This document shows positions 9,261-18,081 of a DNA stretch of 64,000 bases, piece by piece. The notes beneath the pieces were generated by a model that saw nothing but the letters and a program-made list of their open reading frames with translations, searched no databases and was not told the DNA's origin. The stretch comes from JAFDZO01 sp038225955 (GTDB lineage: Bacteria > Bacteroidota > Ignavibacteria > Tepidaquicellales > Tepidaquicellaceae): positions 22,339 through 86,338 of the forward strand of contig JBBRQV010000002.1 of the NCBI GenBank assembly GCA_038225955.1, given 5' to 3'. A program made the translations under genes and the position numbers. Positions within the stretch are counted from its first letter, which is position 1, and every line of letters starts with the position of its first letter.

Positions 9261-10051
9261 TGGCATTAGATTTTACTTTAACAGCATTTGAAAATATTTT
9301 AAAGGCTGCGCTTGATGCCGGATATAAATTCGATTCATTTGAAAATTATCTGAATGGAAAAAGTAAGGATGAAAAACTTATTTTACTCAGACATGATGTA
9401 GATAAAAAACCATACAATTCATTAGCAACTGCAAAGATAGAAAAGAGTTTAGAAATTGTCTCAACTTATTATTTTAGAATTGTAAGCTCAAGCAACGTTC
9501 CTGAGGTAATAAATCAGATAAGAGATTTGGGACATGAGATAGGTTATCACTACGAAGAAATGGATTTAGCTAATGGAAACTATGAAGAAGCTGTAAAAAT
9601 ATTTGAAAAGAATTTAGAATATTTCAGAACGTTTTATCCCGTTGTAACAATTTGCATGCATGGAAGTCCTATGTCCAAATATGATAACAAACAAATCTGG
9701 GATAAAATAAATTACAGGGATTACGGAATTATCGGAGAGCCATATTACGATATAGATTTTTCTGTGTTCGGTTACTTAACTGATACAGGCAGAAGCTGGA
9801 ACGGAGAAAAAGTAAGTGTGCGTGATAAAGTGAAGACAGATCCATATAAGTTAAACTTGAAAACTTCATTTGAAGTAATAGAGGCATTCAAAAATAAAAA
9901 GCTGCCGAATAAAATAATGATTACTACTCATCCGCAAAGATGGAATAATAATGCCCTGCCGTATATAGAGGAACTTGTAATGCAAAAAGCAAAAAATCTC
10001 GTAAAGGGTTTTATCGTCAAAAATAACTCAAAGAAAAATTCCGGTAAATGA
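9260..10051 (+). CDS. polysaccharide deacetylase-like (NodB-fold) protein
   Basis: This 263-residue protein without a signal peptide has an LLRHDVDKKP motif (the metal- and base-binding Asp/Asp pair of carbohydrate esterase family 4) at about residues 42-51. GHEIGYHYEEMD, equivalent to the HxxxH region, lies near 92-103. MITTHPQRW near the C-terminus resembles the final histidine motif. A cytoplasmic location suggests action on a nucleotide- or lipid-linked sugar rather than on finished polymer. It is coupled to both neighbours: its ATG overlaps the previous stop, and the next ATG overlaps its TGA. Substrate unknown; family membership is likely rather than certain. Confidence 0.78.
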   Translation: MALDFTLTAFENILKAALDAGYKFDSFENYLNGKSKDEKLILLRHDVDKKPYNSLATAKIEKSLEIVSTYYFRIVSSSNVPEVINQIRDLGHEIGYHYEEMDLANGNYEEAVKIFEKNLEYFRTFYPVVTICMHGSPMSKYDNKQIWDKINYRDYGIIGEPYYDIDFSVFGYLTDTGRSWNGEKVSVRDKVKTDPYKLNLKTSFEVIEAFKNKKLPNKIMITTHPQRWNNNALPYIEELVMQKAKNLVKGFIVKNNSKKNSGK

Positions 10052-11097
10052 AAACCCTTATCAAAAAAAACAGAATACCGATAAAGCAGATTTTGCTCAT
10101 TGGTTTTTTGCCTTCATTTCTGAAAAAAATTTATTATAAGAGTAAGGGCTATAAGTTTGGTGAGAATGTTTCGATTGGCTTGGGTTCAGTAATTGTTGCT
10201 AAGAATGTAGAGATAAAAAGTAATACGAGCATTGGAATGATGACTGTAGTAAGAGCTAAGTCAGTGAAGATAGACCGTTTCGTAAAGATAGGGCATTTTG
10301 TTTTTATTGATACTGAGCAGGTGGAGATAGGTGAAGATACAAGAATAAACGAACAGGTTGTGATTGCAGGAATAAAAAATCCCGACTCAATCATAAAAAT
10401 TGGCAAGCGTGTAATTGTAATGGAGTACTCCTATCTTAATCCTACAAAGCCGTTAACAATTGGCGACGACACAGGCATTGGCGGACATTGCTTGTTATTT
10501 ACGCATGGCTCATGGCTTCCGCAGATTGACGGATTTCCTGTTACGTTTGCTCCGATTACATTGGGGAATAAAGTATGGCTTCCATGGAGAGTTTTTATTA
10601 TGCCCGGAGTTACTGTAGGTGATAACGTTGTTATAGGTGCTAACTCATTAGTCTCGAAAAACCTTCCTTCTAATTCACTGGCAGCAGGTTCACCCGCAAA
10701 AGTATTAGTGGAGAATTATCCTCCGCAGCTTACTGAAGAAAAAAGAACTGAAATCTTAAAAAATATTTTTACTGATTTTGTAAATTTTATTTCATACAAT
10801 GGTTTTCAGGTATCAGGCTTCGATGAAAAAATGAGTAACTTTACGATGGCTATAAAAAATAATGAAGCAGCTTCAAGTTTGGTATATACTTCAGACAAAA
10901 ATTTTACATCGGATAATTTATCCGGTGATAATGTGCTGCTGATGGATTCAACAGTTACTGATACAAAATCTGCCGCAGGTAAATTTAAAATGGTTATAAA
11001 TTTGCGCAGCAAAGAACGTATAGGAACATCTGCTATAGGCGAAGAAATCACAACGTTTCTTTCGCGTTACGGAATACGATGCAATCGTCTAGATTAA
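10048..11097 (+). CDS. left-handed beta-helix acyltransferase with C-terminal extension
   Basis: Residues about 35-225 show hexapeptide repeats of a left-handed beta-helix (IGEDTRINEQVVIAG, ITLGNKVWLPW, VTVGDNVVIGANSLV). They end with NSLAAGSPAKVL, typical of the maltose/galactoside O-acetyltransferase group using acetyl-CoA. The last 110 residues or so are not part of that fold. They contain an Asp/Ser-rich segment that I do not recognise, and could be an extra domain for acceptor recognition. It overlaps the deacetylase-like gene by 4 bases (ATGA). Likely a sugar or glycan O- or N-acetyltransferase for the locus; the acceptor is unknown. Confidence 0.84.
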   Translation: MKTLIKKNRIPIKQILLIGFLPSFLKKIYYKSKGYKFGENVSIGLGSVIVAKNVEIKSNTSIGMMTVVRAKSVKIDRFVKIGHFVFIDTEQVEIGEDTRINEQVVIAGIKNPDSIIKIGKRVIVMEYSYLNPTKPLTIGDDTGIGGHCLLFTHGSWLPQIDGFPVTFAPITLGNKVWLPWRVFIMPGVTVGDNVVIGANSLVSKNLPSNSLAAGSPAKVLVENYPPQLTEEKRTEILKNIFTDFVNFISYNGFQVSGFDEKMSNFTMAIKNNEAASSLVYTSDKNFTSDNLSGDNVLLMDSTVTDTKSAAGKFKMVINLRSKERIGTSAIGEEITTFLSRYGIRCNRLD

Positions 11098-11135
11098 ATT
11101 TATTTAAATAAAATTATTTTTCCTCTCACAGCATA

Positions 11136-12239
11136 ATGCGTTTTCTTTTCTTTTTCGTTCACCCGTCAAAATATCATCTTTATAGAATAACTATTAATGA
11201 ACTTATTAAGAGAGGGCACGATGTTGAAATTGTTATTACATCAAAAGATGTACTTGAAGACTTAGTAAAGAAAGAAGGATGGAAGTACACAAATATTTTT
11301 CCTCAGGGAAGAAAAATAAAAGGCATTCCGACTTACATGGGCGCAGGAATAAATCTTGTGCGGAGCATTTGGAGATTATTTAAATTTACCAGCGGAAAGA
11401 AGTATAATCTTTTTGTTACAGATGACTTGCTTACAATTGTAGGGAGAATACGTGGAGTACCTTCAATCTTTTTTGCCGATGATGATATTACCGCAGTACC
11501 CGAATCTTTTATACTGCAAAAGACTGCCACCTATACTTTAGCCCCGGCCATTACAAATTTTGGAAAATATAATTATAAGAAAATCGGCTTTGAGGGATTT
11601 AAAGCATCGGCATATCTTCATCCAAATCATTTTATGATTGACAACAGGATTTTAGAAAAATATGGACTCAAAGATGAAACGTATTTTATTATAAGACTTG
11701 TATCACTAACTGCAACTCATGATGTAGGTATGACAGGAATTACAAATGATGATTGCAGAAGACTGATTTCTATTCTTGAGAAAAAAGGCAGAGTTATAAT
11801 AAATTCTGAGCGTCCCGTACTTGAAGAGTTTGAGAAGTACAGATTAAAAATTGATCCGATAGATATTACACATATTTTAGCAGAGGCAAGTTTATTTATT
11901 GGGGACTCGCAGACTATGTCTTCTGAATCGGGAATGCTTGGCGTTCCATACATCCGCTTCAATGATTTCGTCGGTAAAATCGGATACCTGAATGATATGG
12001 AACTCAATTATAAATTGGGAGTTGGAATCCTGACTAAAGACAGGAAAAAACTATTTGAGAAGGTTGAAGAGTTTATGAACATTCCTGATTTAAAAACCGA
12101 ATGGAAGAGAAGAAGAAATGCCATGCTTGATAAAACAATAGATTTGAGCGCGTTCCAAATATGGTTGTATGAAAAATATCCCAAAAGTATTGAAGATTTG
12201 AAGAAAAATCCGGAGCTTTTGAAAACCTTTGGAAAATGA
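11136..12239 (+). CDS. DUF354 family protein (GT-B-like, glycan biosynthesis)
   Basis: This 367-residue protein begins MRFLFFFVHPSKYH, followed by GHDVEIV. It continues with a pattern close to UDP-GlcNAc 2-epimerases and GT-B glycosyltransferases, including FIGDSQTMSSESGMLGVPYIR in the C-terminal half (the D-S-x-T-x2-E-x-G-x-L-G-x-P motif). DUF354 proteins are common in archaeal and bacterial polysaccharide loci. Their chemistry is not established; they are taken as predicted glycosyltransferases or epimerase relatives. It follows the acyltransferase gene after 38 bp and ends the first coupled run; a 217-bp AT-rich gap follows. Confidence 0.82.
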   Translation: MRFLFFFVHPSKYHLYRITINELIKRGHDVEIVITSKDVLEDLVKKEGWKYTNIFPQGRKIKGIPTYMGAGINLVRSIWRLFKFTSGKKYNLFVTDDLLTIVGRIRGVPSIFFADDDITAVPESFILQKTATYTLAPAITNFGKYNYKKIGFEGFKASAYLHPNHFMIDNRILEKYGLKDETYFIIRLVSLTATHDVGMTGITNDDCRRLISILEKKGRVIINSERPVLEEFEKYRLKIDPIDITHILAEASLFIGDSQTMSSESGMLGVPYIRFNDFVGKIGYLNDMELNYKLGVGILTKDRKKLFEKVEEFMNIPDLKTEWKRRRNAMLDKTIDLSAFQIWLYEKYPKSIEDLKKNPELLKTFGK

Positions 12240-12456
12240 TCCACAGCTAGCGGAAAATCGTATAACATTTTTAACGTTAACTTAATATTTATTATCTATT
12301 TAAAAATATTAATAGATTAGATTTATAGAGTTTTCTGTAAACATTCTCATAAACCTTTATTTGTTTTTTACTTTATTTTAAAGTATATTATCGACGTCTT
12401 ACTGATAGAACTAATTTTTAGTTTTATAAAAAATACCCCTAATCTGTTCCCGAATA

Positions 12457-13554
12457 TTGAACGCAACAAAATCAAATATTGATTTCGCTACAATTGAAAC
12501 TGCTAGTCCTGGTATTTTTAAATTCGTAAAGTCCGAAAATTATTATAAGCCGAGCAAAGAAGTCGTAAAGTATATTAAGAAGCATATTGATGGATTTGAT
12601 TTATCGGGTTTTCTTACAGCTAAAGAAAGTTCTAATCTCGATTTTCTTTCTTCCGGCCAGCCGCACATTGTAAATCTCCAGAGAATAAATGATGTAAGAC
12701 ATTTAAATAAATTTTTCGAAAAAGTGAACGAGAAGCTCGAGCACGGCGGAAAATTTATCAGCTACGTTGAAACTTCGTTCGAACGTAAGAAAAGAATTCT
12801 AACGAAATTCCCCAAAATAATTTCTTATCCTTATTATACTCTTGACTACATTTTAAAAAGAGTATTCCCAAAATGGTCTGTTACAAAAAGAATTTACTTC
12901 GCCATTACAAAGGGAAGAAATCGCGTACTTTCCATCGCTGAAACATTAGGTAGACTTGTATCATGCGGATTCGAAATTTTAGAGTATCAGGAAATAAATA
13001 ATAATCTTTTCTTTGTCACACGAAAAGTTAAAGAGCCTTCTTATGATATGAAGCCGAGCTATGGACCTCTTATCAGAATGAGAAGAGTAGGAATGAACGG
13101 AAAAATTATCCGTGTCTATAAATTCCGTACTATGCATCCTTATGCAGAGTACTTGCAGGAATATATTTATACAAAGTATAACTTGCAGCAGGGCGGAAAG
13201 TTCAGCAACGATTTTAGAATTACAACCGCAGGAAAACTTTTCAGAAAAATTTGGCTGGATGAGCTGCCAATGTTTTACAATCTTTTGAAAGGCGAACTTA
13301 AATTAGTAGGTGTTAGACCTTTAAGCCTTCATTATTTTAATTTGTACGATGATGAACTAAAAGAAAAAAGAGGCAGACATCGTCCGGGCTTAGTACCACC
13401 GTACTATGCGGATATGCCGAAGACACTTGACGAAATTATAGAGTCAGAAAAAAAATATTTAGACTCGTACGAAAAAGCCCCTATAAGAACTGATATTAAA
13501 TATTTCTTTAAGGCTTTTCAAAATATATTATTCAAAAAAGCGCGCAGCGCTTAA
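12457..13554 (+). CDS. sugar-phosphate transferase with methyltransferase-like N-terminal half
   Basis: The C-terminal part (about residues 190-365) is a bacterial sugar transferase of the WbaP/PglC/WcaJ class. It has VYKFRTMHPYAEYLQE, IWLDELPMFYNLLKGEL and LVGVRPLS, the motifs that bind phosphate and undecaprenyl-phosphate. The N-terminal 185 residues resemble a degenerate SAM-methyltransferase fold (FFEKVNEKLEHGGKFISYVE, LGRLVSCGFEILEYQE) instead of the usual transmembrane helices. This is an arrangement I know from Bacteroidota. It should attach the first sugar-1-phosphate to the lipid carrier. The start is TTG at 12457: an in-frame stop lies at 12427 and no ATG occurs before the catalytic domain. 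Confidence 0.86.
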   Translation: MNATKSNIDFATIETASPGIFKFVKSENYYKPSKEVVKYIKKHIDGFDLSGFLTAKESSNLDFLSSGQPHIVNLQRINDVRHLNKFFEKVNEKLEHGGKFISYVETSFERKKRILTKFPKIISYPYYTLDYILKRVFPKWSVTKRIYFAITKGRNRVLSIAETLGRLVSCGFEILEYQEINNNLFFVTRKVKEPSYDMKPSYGPLIRMRRVGMNGKIIRVYKFRTMHPYAEYLQEYIYTKYNLQQGGKFSNDFRITTAGKLFRKIWLDELPMFYNLLKGELKLVGVRPLSLHYFNLYDDELKEKRGRHRPGLVPPYYADMPKTLDEIIESEKKYLDSYEKAPIRTDIKYFFKAFQNILFKKARSA

Positions 13555-13607
13555 TATATATATACTATATTTTTAATCCACAATTCCAACCAAACCCTTT
13601 TCCCGAA

Positions 13608-15290
13608 ATGAAATTTAGATTACAGTTTTTAATTGCAGTGGTTTTTATACTGCCTGTCTCTTTGTTTGCGCAAATTGAAATGGTAGCGCCGTCTCATTCG
13701 GTTTATGATTTTCTAAAACGTATGCAGATTTCAGAAATCATAGATTACAATTCCTCCCAGACACCAATCTCACGTGGAGAAATAGGAAAATTTCTTACAA
13801 CAATAAATAGCAACAGGGATAAATTAACATCAGTAGATAAAAAAATATTGGATGATTACCTTGCAGAGTTTGAGTATGATATGGGAAAGCAAGTTGTTGC
13901 AAAGACGTCAAGTTTCATAGAAGGTTGGGAGGCAAAAAAAATGTTTTCAAACAGTAAACAAAAGTATCTATATAAATATCTGGATTCCAATGCATCCTTT
14001 TTTGTTGATGGATTATGGAGCTATTCCTACAGACGTTCAAACGGCGATACGTTAGGTAACAATACTCTTAGTATAGGAGATATAGGACTTCGTTTCCGGG
14101 GAACATTATTTAACTCAGTGGGATTTTATCTTCGGGCATCTAATGGAAGCAAAATTTCTGGTGATGATAAAGCAGTCGCATTTGGGAAAGCTACTGACCC
14201 AAGATTGGCAGCGAGCAGAAAATTTCCTACGGAAGGTTACTATGATTCTTTTGAAGGATACCTTCGTTATCAGACACAAAGCAACTGGCTTGCACTTACA
14301 ATCGGACGAGAAGCAATGAACCAGGGATTTGGTTACATAGATAAATTGTATCTTTCAAATAATACTGTTCCGTTTGATTTCATAAATCTTAAGCTGCAGT
14401 ATAAAGCGCTTCGCTACTCATTCACTTACGGAGGACTTAAAGGTGATTCACTCGGACGTGATATACAAAATAAAAATATTGCGACACACAGACTTGATGT
14501 AAACTTTTCACCAAAATTCAGAGTAGGACTTTGGGAAGCTCTTATAACAGCATCCCAGTCATTCAGTTTTTCGAGTTTTAATCCCGTCAGTTTTTTAATA
14601 TCTGTCGATTATAATGATGTTGTAAATTCTAATCCTAACAATAATATGTTTGGAATTGATATGGAGATTCAACCTATGAAAAATATTGCATTCCAGGGAA
14701 CGCTGCTTGTTGATGAGCTTAGTCTTGGCGCAATAACAAAACCAAAAGAGTTTATTGCCGCCGATACAAAATTCGGATGGCAGCTCGGAACTATTTGGAA
14801 TAATGCATTCACAGTTCCGAACCTTACTGCTGCATTGGAATATTCACATCTTGACCCGTTTGTTTATACACATCGCTCATTAAAAACAACTTATACAAAC
14901 TGGGGAATGCCGCTTGGAGCAAAGCTTTCCCCTAATTCAGATGAAGTTGCATTGAAGTTATCTTATAATGTTACTCAGCGAGTAAAAATAGATTTGCAGT
15001 ATCAGTTCCAGCGCTCGGGTGAAGGCATTGTGTATGATTCAACAGGCACTGTAGTTATCAACTATGGTGGAAATATAAATAATGGAGTAGGGGATAACTA
15101 TCCTAACTCAACAACTTTCCTCGAGGGTAACAGGATTAATAGAAATATTGTAACAGCAGGATTAAAGATAGAGCCATTGAAACAATTGTTCATAGATTTC
15201 AAATATGTATATAACGATATTGATAATATCTTCCAGACTAAGAAGTACAACAATAATTATTTCTTCGCAACATTGAGATTGGATTATTAG
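13608..15290 (+). CDS. Wzi-like capsule-assembly outer-membrane beta-barrel
   Basis: This 560-residue protein has a signal peptide (about residues 1-21, cut after SLFA). The region after it, with the residues SVYDFLKRMQISEIIDY, is typical of Wzi-type proteins, and a long series of alternating amphipathic strands follows. The last residues (FFATLRLDY) end in an aromatic residue, as outer-membrane barrels do. Wzi proteins hold or organise capsule polysaccharide on the outer surface. The position between the priming sugar transferase and the UDP-GlcNAc epimerase fits such a role. The specific ligand is unknown. Confidence 0.78.
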   Translation: MKFRLQFLIAVVFILPVSLFAQIEMVAPSHSVYDFLKRMQISEIIDYNSSQTPISRGEIGKFLTTINSNRDKLTSVDKKILDDYLAEFEYDMGKQVVAKTSSFIEGWEAKKMFSNSKQKYLYKYLDSNASFFVDGLWSYSYRRSNGDTLGNNTLSIGDIGLRFRGTLFNSVGFYLRASNGSKISGDDKAVAFGKATDPRLAASRKFPTEGYYDSFEGYLRYQTQSNWLALTIGREAMNQGFGYIDKLYLSNNTVPFDFINLKLQYKALRYSFTYGGLKGDSLGRDIQNKNIATHRLDVNFSPKFRVGLWEALITASQSFSFSSFNPVSFLISVDYNDVVNSNPNNNMFGIDMEIQPMKNIAFQGTLLVDELSLGAITKPKEFIAADTKFGWQLGTIWNNAFTVPNLTAALEYSHLDPFVYTHRSLKTTYTNWGMPLGAKLSPNSDEVALKLSYNVTQRVKIDLQYQFQRSGEGIVYDSTGTVVINYGGNINNGVGDNYPNSTTFLEGNRINRNIVTAGLKIEPLKQLFIDFKYVYNDIDNIFQTKKYNNNYFFATLRLDY

Positions 15291-15371
15291 AGTATTTAAG
15301 AATTAAGATTTATGATTTAAGATTTTTTGTATAACACTATTTCACTATTTAACTTTTCCACTATTTAAAAA

Positions 15372-16478
15372 TTGAAAGTAACACTTGTAGCAGGGGCGCG
15401 TCCGAATTTTATGAAGATTGCCCCTATAATTCATGAGATAAAAAGAGTTCAAAAGCTTGGCAAGGATATACAGTTCCGCCTTGTTCATACGGGACAGCAT
15501 TACGATGAAAAGCTTTCTCACAGTTTTTTTACTCAGCTAAATATTCCCGAGCCCGACGTTAATTTAGGAGTGGGATCCGGCTCACATGCAGAGCAGACGG
15601 CAAATATTATGGTGCGGTTTGAAAAAGAGCTGATTGAAAATCGCCCCGATATAGTTTTAGTTGTCGGCGATGTAAACTCAACAATGGCATGCAGTATCTC
15701 AGCGAAGAAATTAAATATAGATGTTGCTCATGTTGAGGGCGGCATCCGCTCGCGTGATATGGAAATGCCGGAAGAGATAAACAGACTTGTAACGGATTCC
15801 ATCGCAGATTATTTTTTCACAACATCGGAGCTTGCCAATAAAAATTTACGCAAAGAAGGGCACAGCGATAAAAAATTATTTTTTGTCGGCAATACAATGA
15901 TTGATACATTAAAGGCGAACATCAATAAGTTAAAAAAGCCTGCGCTGTTTGATGAGTATAAATTAAAACCGAAAAAATATTTAGTAGTAACATTGCACAG
16001 ACCATCGAATGTAGATGACTTAGATAATCTGAAAAGCTTATTACAGACATTAGAAGAAACGTCCACAGAGACAGTGGAAGATTACAAAATAGTTTTCCCT
16101 GTTCATCCACGCACACAGAAAAATTTAAAGCAGATTAATTTATCCGATAAGTTTATTATCACTGACCCGCTTGGCTATCTTGAATTTATTTATCTCGTGA
16201 AAAATTCTTTTGCTGTGATAACGGATTCCGGTGGCATACAGGAAGAGACAACTGTAATGAAAATCCCGTGCGTTACTCTCAGAAAAAATACTGAGCGCCC
16301 TGAAACTGTTACTGAGGGGACAAACATACTTGCAGGAATCGATATCTATAAATTCAAGCCGTACTTCCAAAAGCTATTTTCAGGCAAGTGGAAAAAAGGC
16401 GGCACACCGAAATTCTGGGACGGAAAAACATCGCCCCGCATCGTGAAACACTTGCTTAGCATCTACAATGCCAAATAA
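15372..16478 (+). CDS. wecB: UDP-N-acetylglucosamine 2-epimerase, non-hydrolysing
   Basis: This 368-residue protein matches WecB/MnaA from end to end: VAGARPNFMKIAP at the N-terminus, HTGQHYD, VVGDVNSTMACS, HVEGGIRSRDMEMPEEINR, and DSGGIQEE in the C-terminal domain. The usual HRREN motif reads HRPSNVDD here, a variant seen in a distinct clade. It converts UDP-GlcNAc to UDP-ManNAc (or a derivative), supplying a mannosamine-type precursor. The start is TTG at 15372, the only reasonable start before VAGARP. It is the last glycan gene of the cluster; a hairpin repeat lies downstream. Confidence 0.9.
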   Translation: MKVTLVAGARPNFMKIAPIIHEIKRVQKLGKDIQFRLVHTGQHYDEKLSHSFFTQLNIPEPDVNLGVGSGSHAEQTANIMVRFEKELIENRPDIVLVVGDVNSTMACSISAKKLNIDVAHVEGGIRSRDMEMPEEINRLVTDSIADYFFTTSELANKNLRKEGHSDKKLFFVGNTMIDTLKANINKLKKPALFDEYKLKPKKYLVVTLHRPSNVDDLDNLKSLLQTLEETSTETVEDYKIVFPVHPRTQKNLKQINLSDKFIITDPLGYLEFIYLVKNSFAVITDSGGIQEETTVMKIPCVTLRKNTERPETVTEGTNILAGIDIYKFKPYFQKLFSGKWKKGGTPKFWDGKTSPRIVKHLLSIYNAK

Positions 16479-16591
16479 AATTTTTTCACCCTACTAATAC
16501 GCAGAAATAAATTTTTCTATCTACGAATAGGTAAGAAAGACTTTTTTGAAATATTATTTTAAGTATATTTGTATGAGTATTAATAAAGTTC

Positions 16592-16621
16592 GACCTGTCA
16601 GGTTTTTAATCCTGACAGGTC
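16592..16621. repeat. perfect 11-bp inverted repeat, REP-like hairpin
   Basis: The arms GACCTGTCAGG (16592-16602) and CCTGACAGGTC (16611-16621) are exact complements around an 8-base loop. The hairpin sits between wecB and the hydrolase gene in an otherwise featureless 210-bp gap. TTGTTGTTT follows it, so it could act as a weak terminator for the glycan operon. The arm sequence resembles dispersed palindromes I associate with Bacteroidota genomes; that resemblance is from memory and not tested. Confidence 0.75.
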
Positions 16622-16688
16622 TTGTTGTTTACAGTTAAAAATAAAATCCGACTATTTTCCGACCTAAAAAATCAACATTTTTTCATCA

Positions 16689-17612
16689 ATGACTGAATCC
16701 ATATTTTTTATACCTCAATATAAACTTTACTGCGAACGCATTATTAACGAAGGAGTAAAATCCAAAGGAATAATAGTGATGCTTCACGGCGGGGGACATA
16801 CGGGAGTGTGTTATAAAATTACTCCTGACGGGCGACCGGGATGGGCTTATAATTTTGCTGAGGCAGGCTATGAAGTTTACGTTGTTGATTGGCCCGGTAT
16901 CGGAAGAAGCGGCTATGTAAATTATGAGGAGCTTAACGGCACTTTTGTAGTAGATGCAATTATTGCTTTGTTAAAGAAAATTACTTCTCATAAATCTAAT
17001 AATTCAAAAGTAATTCTTTTTACTCATTCAATGTCAGGTCCCTACGGCTGGATGCTGCTGGAAAAAGCAGGTGAATATATTCAGCAGATTATTGCTGTCT
17101 CTCCCGGTATGCCGGGAAATATTCAATCCGTACCTCAAATATTATCGCAGACTGATAAATCAGTTGAAGCAATGCTCGGATCGATAAAATATAATTTAAG
17201 TTTTACAGAGGCATTCGTTTGCACAAAAGAATATGCGCGTATAAAATTTATCGGCGATAGTAAATTATTTCCGGATGAATACTTTGATGATTATTTCGCA
17301 TCCATTATTCCGATGCCTCCGCGGCTGATACATGATAGATTGAATATCAATTCAACTCAGTTGAAAATAAGTGAGTCGTTTGTATCAAATGGCGAGACTA
17401 AAGTTACCATTATTGTCGGCACAAATGATACAGACCATCCGCGTGAGCTTGATATGAAAATTCATGACTACCTGCTCGGGCTTGGAGTGAATAGTGAATT
17501 CATTTGGCTTGGCGATTATGGTATTGAAGGCAACGGACACATGATGATGCTGGAAAGCAATAGTGAAGTGATAGCAAAGTTTATAATGGATAGGATTGGG
17601 AAAGAGTTTTGA
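16689..17612 (+). CDS. alpha/beta-hydrolase
   Basis: This 307-residue protein has the alpha/beta-hydrolase pattern. An oxyanion-hole region MLHGGGHTG is followed by the strand VYVVDWPGIGRSG and the nucleophile elbow THSMSG with the catalytic serine (about residue 119). A late Asp lies in VGTNDTDHPRE and a late His in EGNGHMMMLE. No signal peptide is seen, so it is cytoplasmic. Substrate unknown: esterase, thioesterase and lactonase are all possible. It stands alone between two repeat-bearing gaps and has no obvious operon partner. Confidence 0.82.
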   Translation: MTESIFFIPQYKLYCERIINEGVKSKGIIVMLHGGGHTGVCYKITPDGRPGWAYNFAEAGYEVYVVDWPGIGRSGYVNYEELNGTFVVDAIIALLKKITSHKSNNSKVILFTHSMSGPYGWMLLEKAGEYIQQIIAVSPGMPGNIQSVPQILSQTDKSVEAMLGSIKYNLSFTEAFVCTKEYARIKFIGDSKLFPDEYFDDYFASIIPMPPRLIHDRLNINSTQLKISESFVSNGETKVTIIVGTNDTDHPRELDMKIHDYLLGLGVNSEFIWLGDYGIEGNGHMMMLESNSEVIAKFIMDRIGKEF

Positions 17613-17625
17613 AAATAACTTAACG

Positions 17626-17722
17626 AACACCCACCGTCTCGCATTCGGCGAGCCACCTCCCTCAAGGGAGGAATAATTCTCCCCTTCAGGGGGAGTGCCC
17701 AATTTATCGGGCTAGGGGTGTT
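17626..17722. repeat. 97-bp multi-hairpin palindromic element (MITE/REP-like)
   Basis: The outer arms AACACCC (17626-17632) and GGGTGTT (17716-17722) enclose four smaller hairpins: CTCGC/GCGAG (17638-17652), CCTCCCT/AGGGAGG (17656-17671), CTCCCC/GGGGAG (17679-17695) and GCCC/GGGC (17697-17712). The element is far richer in G+C than its surroundings and starts 14 bp after the hydrolase stop. No reading frame in it looks coding, and it lacks a tRNA T-loop. It is probably a small dispersed mobile or structural repeat. Confidence 0.7.
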
Positions 17723-17860
17723 AAAAAGAAAACCAACCATTTCCCGACCATTAAACAGTCAGATTATTAAGTAGCGAAAATAGAGTAAAATTAGAGAATC
17801 CGTCAAAAATTCATCATTTAAACAAAAATATTTTTTCTGAAATTAGTTTTTAAAAAATGT

Positions 17861-17979
17861 GACAATAATGCGACTTTTTTGTGCGTTGCGAAGCTGGAGC
17901 ATCGCAACGAGGGTTCCAGAGAAGAAATAAAAATCTATAAAAACAATATATTGAATCTCAAATACGACATTAATGCGAC
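17861..17979. repeat. REP-like palindrome between near-identical direct repeats
   Basis: GACAATAATGCGAC (17861-17874) and GACATTAATGCGAC (17966-17979) match at 13 of 14 positions. Between them lies the palindrome GTTGCGAAGCT-GG-AGCATCGCAAC (17885-17908), with one mismatch in 11-bp arms. This could be a small element with an imperfect target duplication, or two regulator sites flanking a REP. The rest of the 469-bp gap before rplU (17723-17860 and 17980-18050) is AT-rich and I see nothing else in it. Confidence 0.5.
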
Positions 17980-18050
17980 AATGTAATATTATAACTAATA
18001 ACGGACAACTAGTAACGAAAATTCCCCTTTTATTTTTCCTCAAAAGTTGC

Positions 18051-18058
18051 TATCTTTA
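18051..18058 (+). promoter_or_regulatory. possible -7 promoter element for rplU-rpmA
   Basis: TATCTTTA matches the Bacteroidota -7 consensus TAnnTTTG at all but the last position. It lies 23 bp before the rplU start, leaving a short leader. No convincing -33 TTG is seen at the right distance, so this is tentative. Confidence 0.35.
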
Positions 18059-18081
18059 TAATTCTCATAAAATCACACATT

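Noticed and set aside
17626..17722. tRNA or tmRNA gene suggested by the cloverleaf-like pairing
   Set aside because: There is no T-loop consensus, no CCA-compatible end and no anticodon loop; the arms are not of tRNA length.
17385..17740. Antisense reading frames covering the hydrolase end and the palindromic element
   Set aside because: They run opposite a well-supported alpha/beta-hydrolase gene and through a hairpin-rich repeat. Their translations show no domain or sensible composition.
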